From assembly GCF_918797505.1 (NCBI RefSeq), contig NC_092796.1, forward strand, positions 32,436,098-32,500,097: 64,000 bases of DNA. Reading direction: 5' to 3'. The position numbers were made by a program, and so were the translations under genes. Under the pieces are notes generated by a model. It saw only the letters and a list, made by a program, of their open reading frames with translations. It had not been told where the DNA came from and made no database searches. This stretch comes from Bemisia tabaci. Its lineage: Eukaryota > Arthropoda > Insecta > Hemiptera > Aleyrodidae. Of this stretch, positions 43,801-48,504 are shown piece by piece; position 1 is the stretch's first letter, and the number at the start of each line of letters is the position of its first letter.

Positions 43801-45323
43801 GCCAGGCTGTTGCCTAGTCGCCATTGGCTATAAAAGGCTATAAGAAAGTTTGTTGCCGGCTATAGAAGCTATTGGAAATCTTACACCCGGCTGTAAGATT
43901 TCCAATAGCTGCTATAGCCGGCTACACACTTTCTTATAGCCTTTTATAGCCAATGGCGACTAGGCAACAGCCTGGCGATAAAGTGTATGCTAAACGTTAC
44001 TAATTACGGATACTAGGACTTAGTTAGTCTTTGGACTACCGCTCTCTTTTTGTGCCGTAGTATCTTGATTTATTTTGTGAGGGAAGCTCCGTACTTTTGA
44101 AGGATGCCTGTAATTCTTAATATGTTGGAGTGCCTTTAATTTCTTATGATACTGTGCAATACCTCTGGTGTGAAATAGTTGCTTCAGACGCCGTGGCACG
44201 CTGCGGCGCGGCGGGAGGGCAGAGAGTGCGAAACGCGCATTGGCGCCTACAAACCTAACAGGGATACTTCATGCGTTGCGCAATTCGTGAAGTATCCCTG
44301 TTAGGTTTGTAGGCGCCACTGCGTTGCCGCTCTGCTTTGTGTTAGGCTCTCACATTTAATCTCGCGGAGCCACTGTTTTTCAACTCATGATTTTGAAATG
44401 TTTGCACACTCTGTATGGACTATTCTCATTTTAATTGATGAAAAAAAAAAAAAATGATTTAAAGGAAAATATAATGTGTGTTTTGTAAATATTAAGGTAG
44501 TTCCGTTTCAAACTTAATGATATCCAATGCTCACGAATTTTACACAATTTCTTATAGCCTTTTATAGCCAATGGCGATAAAGTGTAAATCCCGGCGATAG
44601 GAACTATAGCCCGACTGTATACTTTTTTATAGCTTTGTATAGCCCCGCTGTATGATTTGCTCCGCTTTCTACAGCCAGCTATATGATTTTCAATAGCCTT
44701 CTTTCGTCGGCTATAAGAACTCCTATGGTATTTTGAAACGCAGCTCCTATCGCCAATTTTTACCAGGGGAGAGCTGAGAGAATTCCTCGAGCCCTTCTTT
44801 GGAGCTACGACAGCCCACGGGCGCCCGATACAAGACCCCCAGAGGTTGAGTGTTTTTTGTGTCCCTCCAGACCGCCCTTGATGAGGTACCTCAAAAAGTT
44901 CCTGGTTTCACCCACACGGAAAAAATGGTTTGCTGATTTAACAATTCAATTGTTTAAAAAAGTGACTGCAAAGTTTCAAATGTACATTTTACAATAGTGG
45001 ACAGCTAATTTAACCACGGGGGTGCTTAAAGTAGCATTTTTTTTTTTTTGATGTTGTAAAATCCACATTGAAACATTACAGTCACTTTTTTTAAGTAGGT
45101 ACACTATTTTTAAATCAGCAATTTAATGTTTTCCGTGCATGCTTTTAGGGTGGTTAGGTCCGATAAAGGAGTAAGAAGAATAACTCTGAAGGGGAACTTA
45201 CTTCTTTAATTGATTAAGAAGCCGCTGCTGCTCAACAAGTTTGAAATAATTGACGGTCCTCCATGTTTTATCACTCGGGAGCGTGATTTGAAGCTCGTTG
45301 AGCATTCCACTCAGAGTTCCCAT
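13365..45323 (-). CDS. NSUN7: NSUN7-like protein, whole gene model of 11 coding exons, 879 residues
   Basis: Coding exons in transcription order: 45323-45202, 36368-36031, 33873-33815, 32883-32585, 31428-31242, 27078-26903, 25003-24685, 22774-22454, 21109-20996, 18112-17849, 13805-13365. Lengths 122, 338, 59, 299, 187, 176, 319, 321, 114, 264 and 441 nt sum to 2640, and all phases agree across junctions. The order of conserved blocks follows human NSUN7: N-terminal helical domain, the LLCYD/GASVARIRIKN block, the degenerate Rossmann-like methyltransferase domain, then a charged tail. NSUN proteins are RNA m5C methyltransferases, but the two cysteine motifs are lost here (see the exons at 24685 and 22454), so catalysis is unlikely. 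Human NSUN7 is about 718 residues; this model is longer because of acidic and basic insertions after residue 540. The first exon and the end of exon 8 are the least certain parts. Introns reach about 8.8 kb and are full of mobile elements. Confidence 0.8.
13838..14199. mobile_element. Palindromic element (gagtacctgtatagg family)
   Basis: The arms ctagagtacctgtataggga and the mirrored tccctatataggtaatgtag enclose inverse gagctcttag / ttttgggcc blocks. Lies just upstream (on the minus strand) of the exon 11 acceptor. Copies: 25025-25441, 46247-48009 (interrupted), 52498-52848. Confidence 0.7.
14400..14788. repeat. Repeat cluster: duplicated atgtcatctatgtct segments and palindromic MITE
   Basis: The block ttttaacctatgtcatctat occurs at about 14383 and 14472, and inverted at about 14250. 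The tgattattgaaattgatag-type MITE occupies 14526-14788. Confidence 0.5.
14997..15961. mobile_element. TIR element with ccctggtaaaaattgg ends, copy 2
   Basis: Full-length relative of 10258-11167. The central hairpin at 15467-15543 has perfect arms around gcattgcgcaatgc. Confidence 0.8.
16350..16940. mobile_element. caagagaccctc element with nested MITE
   Basis: Ends aagagaccctccactgg and gggtctcttg. It is interrupted at 16461-16715 by the tggaccg family, whose arms read agctattgtcaaatttaa and ttaaatttggcaatagct. Confidence 0.7.
16942..17034. repeat. 93-bp direct repeat, left copy
   Basis: Runs from tctgctttaaatggaggg to gggtggactaaggg and is nearly identical to 17746-17838. The two copies flank a palindromic element and a retrotransposon remnant. 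Confidence 0.85.
17039..17544. mobile_element. Large palindromic element (agatgttgcatgtgtgagg), copy 1
   Basis: Two arms of roughly 240 bp face each other around gttttggagtccccaaata. The outer ends are agatgttgcatgtgtgagg and ctcacacatgcaacatctc. A second copy is at 24068-24572 and a fragment at 21500-21700. Confidence 0.8.
17543..17640 (-). pseudogene. Non-LTR retrotransposon remnant (C-terminus of an endonuclease-reverse transcriptase)
   Basis: The minus-strand frame contains RRRRGRPVKGWRQGVEEEIR, typical of the C-terminal GRPxxxWxDxVExDL motif of RTE/Jockey-like polyproteins. Only this fragment is present and it runs into unrelated AT-rich sequence. Confidence 0.5.
17746..17838. repeat. 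93-bp direct repeat, right copy, abutting the exon 10 donor
   Basis: Near-identical to 16942-17034. Its right end is about 10 nt from the last base of NSUN7-like exon 10. Confidence 0.85.
17849..18112 (-). CDS. NSUN7: NSUN7-like exon 10
   Basis: The acceptor tttgggtgcag and donor CTACAG, then GTACTA, bound 88 codons in phase 0. EIISLDPQYMIKFAEQRGLF matches the SVKDVLARAAAKGLL helix that follows the methyltransferase fold in NSUN7. A basic, Lys/Glu-rich linker and the helix ATIQSLMKQQLTRI come after. The sequence just past the donor is the right-hand copy of a 93-bp direct repeat (17746-17838). Confidence 0.85.
18190..18640. repeat. Inverted repeat ttaggccttgtctccacggg
   Basis: The left ttaggccttgtctccacggg (from about 18202) is mirrored by cccgtggagacaaggcctaa (to about 18622), with gggaaaaatattgattaa and related inversions inside. 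Likely a TIR element lying in the exon 9-10 intron. Confidence 0.7.
18718..19388. mobile_element. Large palindrome with a nested MITE in one arm
   Basis: Arms taaggtgattcgatgaacgc and gcgtcaatcgaatcacctta enclose long mirrored sequence (for example agactaaagcactcacttac). The right arm is interrupted at 19099-19330 by a ttggacgtatttctatcaaa element. A short extra copy of one arm lies at 19492-19540. Confidence 0.8.
19340..20740. other. Intron DNA, little recognisable
   Basis: 19400-19460 carries the gcgtgaagtattcgg motif seen in the hAT elements. 19545-19625 is one end of a cactgaaaaaa-type MITE. The remainder is AT-rich without genes or clear repeats. Confidence 0.4.
20996..21109 (-). CDS. 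NSUN7: NSUN7-like exon 9 (114 nt)
   Basis: The acceptor tttcaatttgcag and donor CGGAAG, then GTAAATTATG, bound 38 codons in phase 0 on both sides. The peptide contains CDLFEFGLIPDLCDEHENCW and ends in FGLFVAFIKRK. It corresponds to the human segment ending FFRMEPSEITNGCFLSILTRE, the last strand of the methyltransferase fold. It completes the gap between exons 8 and 10. A larger plus-strand open frame (20852-21160) is an antisense shadow of it. Confidence 0.87.
21697..22036. mobile_element. Repeat with cccaagtagca ends and atcgcgataa core
   Basis: The left end acccaagcagcagtaatcgc is mirrored by aaaatgctacttggg. The interior is a dense run of cgataaaatcgc/ttatcgcaat palindromes. Relatives: 56527-56880, and diverged ones around 27720-27930 and 60648-60930. 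Confidence 0.6.
22083..22450. repeat. Tandem triplication with poly-A segments at the exon 8 boundary
   Basis: Three units start with aagtatgcctttcttcgaat-type sequence, contain gttcaatctaggcattgaaa, and end in A-rich stretches and aaacaaacaaacaagtatga. The third unit abuts exon 8; on the minus strand the array is a T-rich tract immediately after the putative donor. Confidence 0.75.
22454..22774 (-). CDS. NSUN7: NSUN7-like exon 8, motif VI without catalytic cysteine, acidic coiled tail
   Basis: Acceptor ttgttgaaaaatag, then ATC CAG. The peptide starts IQFIVYETHSQYEKENREMV, matching human AVVYCTCSVFPEENEAVV, but the TCS cysteine motif reads ETHS. A helical segment (LLNELNAYANEKF) and then a Glu/Lys/Arg-rich stretch follow, likely coiled coil or disordered. 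The 3' end is set at an in-phase but weak donor (ATG, then GTTCAT) at 22454. The frame stays open into poly-T sequence, so this boundary is uncertain. Confidence 0.8.
22868..23079. mobile_element. cagtggcg-family MITE, diverged
   Basis: Left cagtggcgaagcatgattga, with ttatcgatatttccccatt and caccttaata-like blocks in inverse order, ending ccactg. Confidence 0.55.
23080..24015. other. Intron DNA with two MITE-type repeats, no gene
   Basis: 23365-23620 is related to 12231-12470. 23622-23745 is a small TIR repeat (tggacgtatttctgccaaac mirrored by gcagaaatacgtcca). The rest is AT-rich and unassigned. Confidence 0.45.
24016..24067. repeat. 52-bp direct repeat, left copy
   Basis: Identical to 24576-24627 (aaggtagtcgatgtatagaa to gatgtcatgttcaaat). 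The copies exactly flank the palindromic element between them. Confidence 0.9.
24068..24572. mobile_element. Large palindromic element (agatgttgcatgtgtgagg), copy 2
   Basis: Same family as 17039-17544, with ends ggagatgttgcatgtgtgag and acacatgcaatatctc. Sits in the intron after exon 7. Confidence 0.8.
24576..24627. repeat. 52-bp direct repeat, right copy
   Basis: Second copy of 24016-24067, about 57 nt downstream (on the minus strand) of the exon 7 donor. Confidence 0.9.
24685..25003 (-). CDS. NSUN7: NSUN7-like exon 7, motif IV without catalytic cysteine
   Basis: The acceptor gtttgcttggcag and donor CCCCAG, then GTGATT, bound 319 nt. The peptide includes YLSGLGVKNVELHAG, then VLATPPNTYYGVVDPVDLVC and GGDLQLLKNLTQG. 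In human NSUN7 the matching stretch reads LLLPRCSGLGVSNP; here the Pro-Cys pair is replaced by PNT. The exon is GC-rich (third positions mostly G or C) and translates openly in several frames, which creates many shadow ORFs. Its acceptor is about 20 nt from the edge of a palindromic element at 25025-25441. Confidence 0.92.
25025..25441. mobile_element. Palindromic element (gagtacctgtatagg family), copy 2
   Basis: The left cctagaatacctatattgag is mirrored by tctcagtataggtactctag. Inverted gcttaggacccaaaaatggc / ccatttttgggtcctagg blocks lie inside. Confidence 0.7.
25526..25672 (+). mobile_element. 5'-truncated tRNA-derived SINE
   Basis: Starts with a tRNA T-arm/B-box (ggtcccgggttcgattccca), continues into a non-tRNA body and ends in A-rich sequence. 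Perfect 9-bp flanks acttataac (25517-25525 and 25673-25681) mark retroposition into an older dispersed repeat. The A-box half of the tRNA is missing. Confidence 0.8.
25855..26161. mobile_element. Short ccctggtaaaaattgg element
   Basis: The ends cccaggtaaaacttggctat and caatttttaccaggg carry agccggctatag repeats but lack the central hairpin of the longer copies. Confidence 0.7.
26162..26725. other. Intron DNA, no clear feature
   Basis: An 85-codon frame on the plus strand (26213-26470) overlaps sequence that looks like a decayed mobile element (aggaaccaatttgctacaag). No other content is recognised. Confidence 0.35.
26726..26890. mobile_element. cagtggcg-family hAT MITE at the exon 6 donor
   Basis: Perfect 8-bp duplications tttaatac (26718-26725 and 26891-26898). 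The right duplication covers intron positions +5 to +12 after NSUN7-like exon 6. Confidence 0.88.
26903..27078 (-). CDS. NSUN7: NSUN7-like exon 6, degenerate cofactor-binding motif I
   Basis: The acceptor cttttttgcag and donor AA, then GTGAGT, bound 58 codons plus two bases. DRSFCVGAAMVQ sits where active NSUN enzymes have the glycine-rich S-adenosylmethionine loop (DxCAAPG type); the match is to the already degenerate human NSUN7 form (QDKSRSLAVHSV). LLVFASDN is the strand where motif II is expected. An hAT-type MITE lies 12 nt past the donor. Confidence 0.9.
27079..28160. other. Intron DNA with old repeats
   Basis: The segment gatacccggattatcgttttgc-like occurs twice (27240 and 27548), each followed by similar ccacttgttta/ttttaatcctcgtat sequence, so it is an approximately 310-bp tandem duplication. 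27720-27930 resembles the ttgcaatttat-rich repeat at 60660-60930. Confidence 0.45.
28260..28440 (+). promoter_or_regulatory. Promoter-like segment: CRE, TATA box, initiator
   Basis: GC-rich sequence with a perfect TGACGTCA (28265-28272), TATATAAA (28404-28411) and a TCACT initiator-like site about 28 nt downstream (A at about 28432). It points toward the satellite arrays. Function is inferred from spacing only. Confidence 0.35.
28545..29335. repeat. Tandem array, unit about 130 bp, six diverged copies
   Basis: The marker gccgccatcttgga and similar recur at about 28647, 28778, 28907, 29036, 29165 and 29298, spaced 129-133 bp, together with aaattcgagtttcccgt and aggagcc. Small frames across it are by-products. 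Confidence 0.85.
29336..30125. repeat. Tandem array, unit about 188 bp, four copies
   Basis: The marker aggaagaagaagaattta recurs at about 29493, 29681, 29871 and 30059 (188-190 bp apart). Units contain ggattcctcgtgaaaaatcg and caacactgatcagtc. Confidence 0.9.
30205..30790. repeat. Inverted tandem array, unit about 193 bp, three copies
   Basis: Units beginning taatctcttcccttcatg start near 30211, 30405 and 30597. About 90 bp of each unit is the reverse complement of the 29336-30125 unit (atgaaatcgcttcgattttt against aaaaatcgatgcaatttcat). Confidence 0.85.
31242..31428 (-). CDS. NSUN7: NSUN7-like exon 5
   Basis: The acceptor tgtgttatttcag begins the exon with the third base of an Asp codon. 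The peptide LETIIRCLEESGFRH corresponds to the human EVYNNLKRRGYNKV helix. It is followed by a DHILPLYISIKP strand, and it ends with FFTKQNHIVIQ. The donor (CAG, then GTTTGA) is weak but in phase with exon 6. The end of a mobile element lies about 17 nt into the following intron (to 31224). Confidence 0.88.
31429..32584. other. Intron between NSUN7-like exons 5 and 4
   Basis: Apart from the unrecognised ORF at 31748-32002 there is only AT-rich sequence and a cagtggcgatttcgcaagtt-type fragment near 31540. Confidence 0.45.
31748..32002 (-). CDS. Unrecognised 84-residue ORF within the exon 4-5 intron
   Basis: A minus-strand frame opens with ATG TGC GGT and encodes a mostly hydrophobic/helical peptide (VEVGHDLFHALLEIFNDLFQ). 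A consensus donor-like site (GCCG, then GTGAGTGTGG) lies at about 31794, so it might be an exon of a nested or alternative transcript. I do not recognise it, and it does not fit NSUN7, whose exons 4 and 5 join in phase without it. It may be a mobile-element fragment. Confidence 0.22.
   Translation of the reverse strand: MMCGRENVLINMTMQFYSVAIVEVGHDLFHALLEIFNDLFQNKNHLFMRHSIHKSKAFYGQQLMHLLAAGECGEISERCWVWVG
32585..32883 (-). CDS. NSUN7: NSUN7-like exon 4
   Basis: The exon runs from acceptor ggtgtttttcag to donor GA, then GTAAGAAC; 99 codons plus two bases. It carries WLLCYDLLKRNFKPR, then LGASVARIRIKNNAIHLSHL and LLPAHLQ, ending at WINYNKS. This matches the human NSUN7 stretch from VVMLYDFQDRKF through AAALARCRIKHDALSIYHILPE to AWINTCK. 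The block precedes the methyltransferase fold and is among the best conserved NSUN7-specific regions, so it is strong evidence for the family call. Confidence 0.92.
32954..33117. mobile_element. cagtggcg-family MITE
   Basis: Full-length copy with a tgtccgcagcgaacacc centre. Ends cagtggcgtggcg and cgccacgccact. No clear flanking duplication. Confidence 0.75.
33161..33419. mobile_element. MITE of the tggaccgcgttaa family
   Basis: tgaaccgcgttcaacagaaa at the left and cttaatgcggtcca at the right, with arms accaagccacatcagct and agctgatgtggcttggt. Confidence 0.75.
33815..33873 (-). CDS. NSUN7: NSUN7-like exon 3 (59-nt micro-exon)
   Basis: The acceptor tttgttaacag and donor GAG, then GTGAGC, bound a 59-nt exon encoding YKNILSEVLENVQFFDKHPE once the T from exon 2 is added. 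It fills exactly the NSUN7 segment between the YDVFR block and the YEK...VWLLCYDLL block (human: YsnILEkiLiDs.F). Without it, exons 2 and 4 would join out of phase. It is too short for most ORF calls. Confidence 0.85.
33912..33950 (-). other. Exon-like 39-nt segment, possible decayed duplicate or poison exon
   Basis: A good acceptor (gtaattacatcag) and a consensus donor (CAC, then GTGAGTAATCATA) bound 39 nt. The downstream intron sequence resembles that after the 59-nt exon (GTGAGCAATCATA), and both exons hold a TTTTTGAT block. After the exon-2 donor the incoming T would make TGA, so inclusion would stop translation. Confidence 0.25.
34088..34433. mobile_element. Two cagtggcg-family MITEs, first truncated
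   Basis: 34088-34165 is a 5' half copy running into sequence with gcttgaagtatctc. 34269-34433 is a full-length but diverged copy. Confidence 0.65.
34434..36030. other. Intron DNA with nested repeats
   Basis: 35346-35910 is a tgaggggcttggagg-type MITE, interrupted at 35589-35887 by a palindrome whose ends read tacgtacgacttgcgtccc and gggacgcaagtcgtacgta. Two C tracts lie at 35047-35060 and 35077-35090. No gene seen. Confidence 0.55.
36031..36368 (-). CDS. NSUN7: NSUN7-like exon 2
   Basis: The exon lies between acceptor ctgatttcag and donor AGAT, then GTAAGT. It holds a GC-rich stretch of 112 codons with glycine and proline runs, then the block RQMRRVFTLLYDVFR, which aligns with the LRQTYELAFSTLKY block of human NSUN7. 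The upstream part contains TPNELIIGSIILAHQPP. The last base (T) begins a Tyr codon completed by the 59-nt exon. Frames on the opposite strand are open only because of GC content. A pyrimidine-rich tract (minus strand) starts about 50 nt upstream of its acceptor. Confidence 0.8.
36414..36725. repeat. G-rich minisatellite (ggggagggtca)n
   Basis: About 300 bp of ggggagggtca and gggcgaggggag units on the plus strand. In the NSUN7-like transcript (minus strand) this is a C/T-rich intronic tract ending about 50 nt before the exon 2 acceptor. Capable in principle of G-quadruplex formation on the plus strand. Confidence 0.9.
36741..37079. mobile_element. Short ccctggtaaaaattgg element
   Basis: Ends ccctggtaaaaattggccat and caatttttaccaggg; no central hairpin. 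Confidence 0.75.
37080..38736. other. Intron DNA with repeat fragments, no recognised gene
   Basis: A 139-codon minus-strand frame (37155-37574) overlaps GC-rich sequence (gccgctacgcggccc) that recurs near 58330-58410, so it is likely a repeat. 37740-37850 carries gcgcaatgcgtgaagtag. A C tract lies at 38069-38082. 38240-38480 matches, inverted, the repeats at 57766-58060. Confidence 0.4.
38737..38902. mobile_element. cagtggcg-family MITE
   Basis: Full-length copy ending cgcctcgccacta, with caccttaacaatcgattctt in the centre. Confidence 0.7.
38903..40768. other. Intron DNA, mostly unassigned
   Basis: 38935-39060 is A/G-rich low complexity. 39080-39180 is part of a tgattattgaaattgatag MITE. 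39225-39400 resembles part of the palindrome at 2053-2270 (gacgtaggt). The rest has no recognisable feature. Confidence 0.4.
40769..40933. mobile_element. cagtggcg-family hAT MITE
   Basis: Flanked by gatgattc and gttgattc (7 of 8 identical). Carries the perfect 19-bp palindrome ggtgttcgcagcgaacacc. Confidence 0.85.
40934..42009. other. AT-rich DNA, no gene established
   Basis: Only a 73-codon frame at 41845-42066 that begins MAAAAQYVLDRRKYG stands out; it runs into the MITE at 42010 and has no recognised relatives. Confidence 0.4.
42010..42173. mobile_element. cagtggcg-family hAT MITE
   Basis: Perfect 8-bp duplications tcgccaac (42002-42009 and 42174-42181). Confidence 0.9.
42370..42870. 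mobile_element. ctaaggaaaaacgc MITE with nested MITE
   Basis: Outer ends gttaaggaagaacgccgtat and ccttagcgcggcag. It is interrupted at about 42600-42860 by the tgaggggcttggaggac family. Confidence 0.6.
42984..44768. mobile_element. Head-to-head double copy of the ccctggtaaaaattgg element
   Basis: Two element copies of about 900 bp each, facing each other with the axis near 43890 (ggaaatcttaca against tgtaagatttcc). Each lacks its inner terminal 85 bp or so. The internal hairpins sit at 43470-43545 and 44246-44320. Confidence 0.9.
44915..45137. mobile_element. Small MITE next to NSUN7-like exon 1
   Basis: The ends cacggaaaaaatggtttgct and aatgttttccgtg mirror each other, as do internal aaaagtgactg segments. 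It lies about 65 nt into the first intron. Confidence 0.65.
45202..45323 (-). CDS. NSUN7: NSUN7-like exon 1 (candidate start exon)
   Basis: An ATG at 45323-45321 opens 40 codons plus two bases ending at a strong donor (AA, then GTAAGTTCC). The peptide is helical and Leu/Gln-rich (WRTVNYFKLVEQQRLLNQLK). Its exit phase matches the acceptor at 36369, where the next exon supplies the missing base of a Lys codon. I see no good acceptor just upstream, so it is modelled as the first coding exon. I do not recognise this segment from NSUN7 itself; the link rests on strand, position, splice signal and phase. It could be the first exon of another transcript. Confidence 0.55.
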
Positions 45324-46246
45324 TTCGCGTCCGTCGCCGAAACTTTTTTTTTTAAGAAAAAAACCCGCTCAATTTTTCACTGCCACCCTGTGACATTTTG
45401 TTTGGAATTTTCTCTAACACCGATGTTACATCATGCCACCAGTACCAACGAATCAAGTGTCAAATGAGTTGATAAAGTTCTGCTTAAGGAAACCCACTTT
45501 GTATCATCTCTAAGATACGAACGCGATTAGTGTTACGTGCAAGAAACAATTTTTGCATCCCTAACAAACAAATTAAAAAATTATATTTCATACAAATGAC
45601 AATTTAAGAGCTTGGAGGACAAAGTGCATAAATGCAGTTTTTGAAAAAATTGAGATATTAATGATTTCAAGTAAAACTAGTCTTGATGAATATTCCGTGA
45701 AAATTTCGCTCGCAAGTTCCAATTTTTAAGTATCAAAAAGTCAGTTTGAAGTTGCTTTCCACCACGAGGATATTTATTTCTCGAAAAAGGAAAAATTGCA
45801 CTCATGCGCCTTGTCCTGCAAGGCCCTCAATCGCTCTTTCTATGGCATCTTAAAATTTAAGTACGGTAAAAATTTAAGCACTGATGCTTCATAGCCAATA
45901 GTTGCTTCGGGACCATGAAATTTGGCACACCATCACTACAACTCCTTTTATACAAAAATATTTACTTATGAAACATTCGTCTGCAAAGAAAAAGTTGTAA
46001 AAGAGTTGAGGTCTTCACAGTTCCTGTCAGAAAATGTCAAAACTTAAATGAAAATAGGTAGTGATCATTTTGGAAAAACGCCCGATCGCACCGACCACTC
46101 ACACAGCGAACGTGTACTTCAGTAATCACGTGAAGCGATACTCCCGCCGTGCTCCGAAACTCGGGCTCAAGGCTCGCTTCCACAAGCAGGCAGTGCGCTA
46201 CGCCAATCCAACCGCGCAGTGCGTAACCTCCGGGCTTATTATTATT
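45324..46246. other. Region upstream of NSUN7-like exon 1
   Basis: 45605-45832 is a tgaggggcttggagg-type MITE. 46080-46235 is GC-richer with overlapping frames on both strands but no recognised protein. No clear TATA/initiator pair was found, so the promoter is not placed. Confidence 0.4.
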
Positions 46247-46395
46247 AGGATACCTTTGTAGGGAGAGGATGGACAACTCGAAAATTTGGAGGTTAGGATT
46301 GATCAAGTAATGTCGCTCTTGGGCCCCAAAGGGCAGCCGAACTATAAACTCGAATTATCCAGCGGTACTAATTTTCTCATTTCAACTATTTACAC

Positions 46396-47264
46396 CACGG
46401 CCGGATTAAGGGGGTGGCCACATGGGCCGCGGCCCATGGCGGCAAATTTTGCGATTTTTATTTAAATGTAGGTATAAAAAAAATCGGATTTAGAAAAAAA
46501 AATTACAAATGAGAAAAGGCTACAAAATCTCTCATTTCCTAAGAGTATAGTAATTTATAATTTTGTCGTCTTTCAGTGATACAAGAGACAACACCTTTAA
46601 TTAGTAGAGTTAAGAGAGAAACCAAACACACAATTTGGCCTGGAACGGCGCGACCTAGGGATAAATGATGACGAGGACTTGAGATGAAAAGGAGAAGTCT
46701 CGGCTCGGCAATCGATCGGCATGTAACACATATTAGCGCCTACGGGACTACGCGAATACTTCACGCATTGCATCAAACACAGTGCGGTTATTGTGGTCAG
46801 CGTGAAACGGATAGCGCCTACAAGACTGCACGAATACTTCACGCATTGCGCCAAAAACAGTGCGGTCAGCGTGAAACGCATAGCGCCTACAAGACTGCGT
46901 GAATACTTCACGCTTTGCGCCAAACACGGTGCGGTCGGCGCGGCGGCGGAAGTTAAAATCATTAAACCAAACTTTGTGTTTGTTCTTTCATAATTTTGTC
47001 GTTCATTTCTTATGAATGGAAGGCCTTGTCCACTAGAGATAGGTTTACGAAACTTGACTTTCGCGCTAAGTTCCGTGACCTTTTGCTAGTAGTGTTGACA
47101 GGGCTTTCCCAAAAAATGTGTTCAACACGAGTAAACGCGTCTTATGCACCCCTCCGCCGCTGGCACGTTCACTTGATGGTTTTTAATGATGTTTTAAAAC
47201 TAATGAGAAGGGGGTGGCAAAATACAGGCGGCCCATGGGCGGCAAGTAGGAAAATCCGCCCCTG
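46396..47264. mobile_element. hAT-type non-autonomous element, copy 2 (inverted)
   Basis: Perfect 8-bp duplications atttacac (46388-46395 and 47265-47272). The sequence is the reverse complement of the 304-1210 type. The minisatellite lies at 46730-46940. Confidence 0.88.
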
Positions 47265-47428
47265 ATTTACACTGATTAAAAATGATAAAAGCACGTACCA
47301 TAAATACAAATGTATGTTATAATATTGAGATTACATGCACTACACACTATATTATGTTTGCACGACATATGAGCAATACCAAAGAAGTATATAAAAATTC
47401 TATAATTTGAATAATAGTCCGTGATTTA

Positions 47429-47805
47429 TTTTTGCTTCACAATTGTGTTCGCATACCCTTTTTGAAACGCTCTATGGGCCAAACGTAAAGATTGTGATAA
47501 AGTGGAATCGTTCCATTCTGGGTTCAAAATTAGGAATTTTTGAACAGTTGTGATGGCTTCTAGGGCGTCTGAAAACGAGATCATCTCCTCTTCGGCCTTG
47601 CTCAGGTCGTTATAACCGATCACCACATCTGTTGGGACGCGAAAACTCCGTCGCTATGACCGATACGTCGTTATATGCGATGTCGTTATAACCGATACAT
47701 AAATACATTGAATGAATGGGATTTCAGCCGGGACCGACCAGTTTACGTCGTTATGCCCGATATGTCGTTATAACCGATGACGTTATATCCGATATCCACT
47801 GTGTA
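47429..47805 (-). pseudogene. Remnant of a pogo/Tigger-like DNA transposon
   Basis: A minus-strand frame (about 47626-47429) ends like a pogo/Tigger transposase: SFSDALEAITTVQKFLILN followed by LSQSLRLAHRAFQ. Beside it, 47600-47805 has iterated tcgttataaccgat motifs ending in a TIR-like terminus that reads cagtggatatcggatataac on the minus strand. The DDE catalytic part is missing. Call made from memory of family style, so moderate. Confidence 0.45.
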
Positions 47806-48010
47806 AAACTTTAATTTCACATTAATTTTCTCATTTTCAATGTCTTGATCCTTTAAAACGCTTGTTTAGAATGCGCTGTCGATCCTATTGATTATTCTTT
47901 CAAATGTATAAGTTGGCAGCGGCACTTTTCTAGTGCTTTTCGTTTTTCACGTTGTCGCCCTTTTGGGCCCTAATAAATCGAGTTGTCCATACTCACCCTA
48001 TAAAGGTACT

Positions 48011-48375
48011 CTGATTATTAATGAAATTGATCGACAAAAGATCACACATTGAAAATAAAGCGATCCTATTTGTGGTTGTTTGCAATGTACCAAGCAGTTG
48101 CGAGGCGTGAATGATCGATTATTATCGATGTTTCCCCATTTGAAGCCACGGTGAAGAATTGATTATTAAGGTGTTCGTTGCGAGTGAAAAATGAAATTGC
48201 CCAAGTAAATTTGGCAATAGCGGATGTTGCTTGGTTCCTTTCTACTTAACGCGATCCAGTTAGTTCATAGTTTTCCCCCTTGGTCTACGACAACCAACCG
48301 TTTTAACCCATAGGATCGCTCTACCTTCCCGTTCTCTCTGTCTATCGTCCTGTCCATCGATTTCAATAACCAGGC
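48011..48375. mobile_element. tgattattgaaattgatag MITE with inserted half elements
   Basis: Outer ends tgattattaatgaaattgat and gatttcaataaccag. Between them lie half of a cagtggcg MITE (48099-48184) and half of a tggaccg MITE (48185-48255), joined directly. Confidence 0.55.
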
Positions 48376-48504
48376 CGCATGCAGAGTCTTGGCCATTTTT
48401 TCGGAATGCAAGGGCTCAGTGTCCACACTCTCTTCATAAAGGTACTCCTCAGTGACATCGGCATATCGATTACGAATAATCGATCGTTAAGGAATGATCT
48501 CGAT

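Larger units (their letters stand above)
46247..48009. mobile_element. Palindromic element split by two other elements
   Basis: The left half (46247-46390: gatacctttgtagggagagg, acaactcg) and right half (47920-48009: cgagttgtccatactcac, aaaggtactctg) belong to the gagtacctgtatagg family. An hAT copy (46396-47264) and a pogo-like remnant (about 47430-47805) lie between them. Confidence 0.65.

Noticed and set aside
46037..46306. GC-richer ORFs on both strands upstream of exon 1
   Set aside because: No recognisable domain, and both strands are equally open; considered a possible 5' region but not supported.
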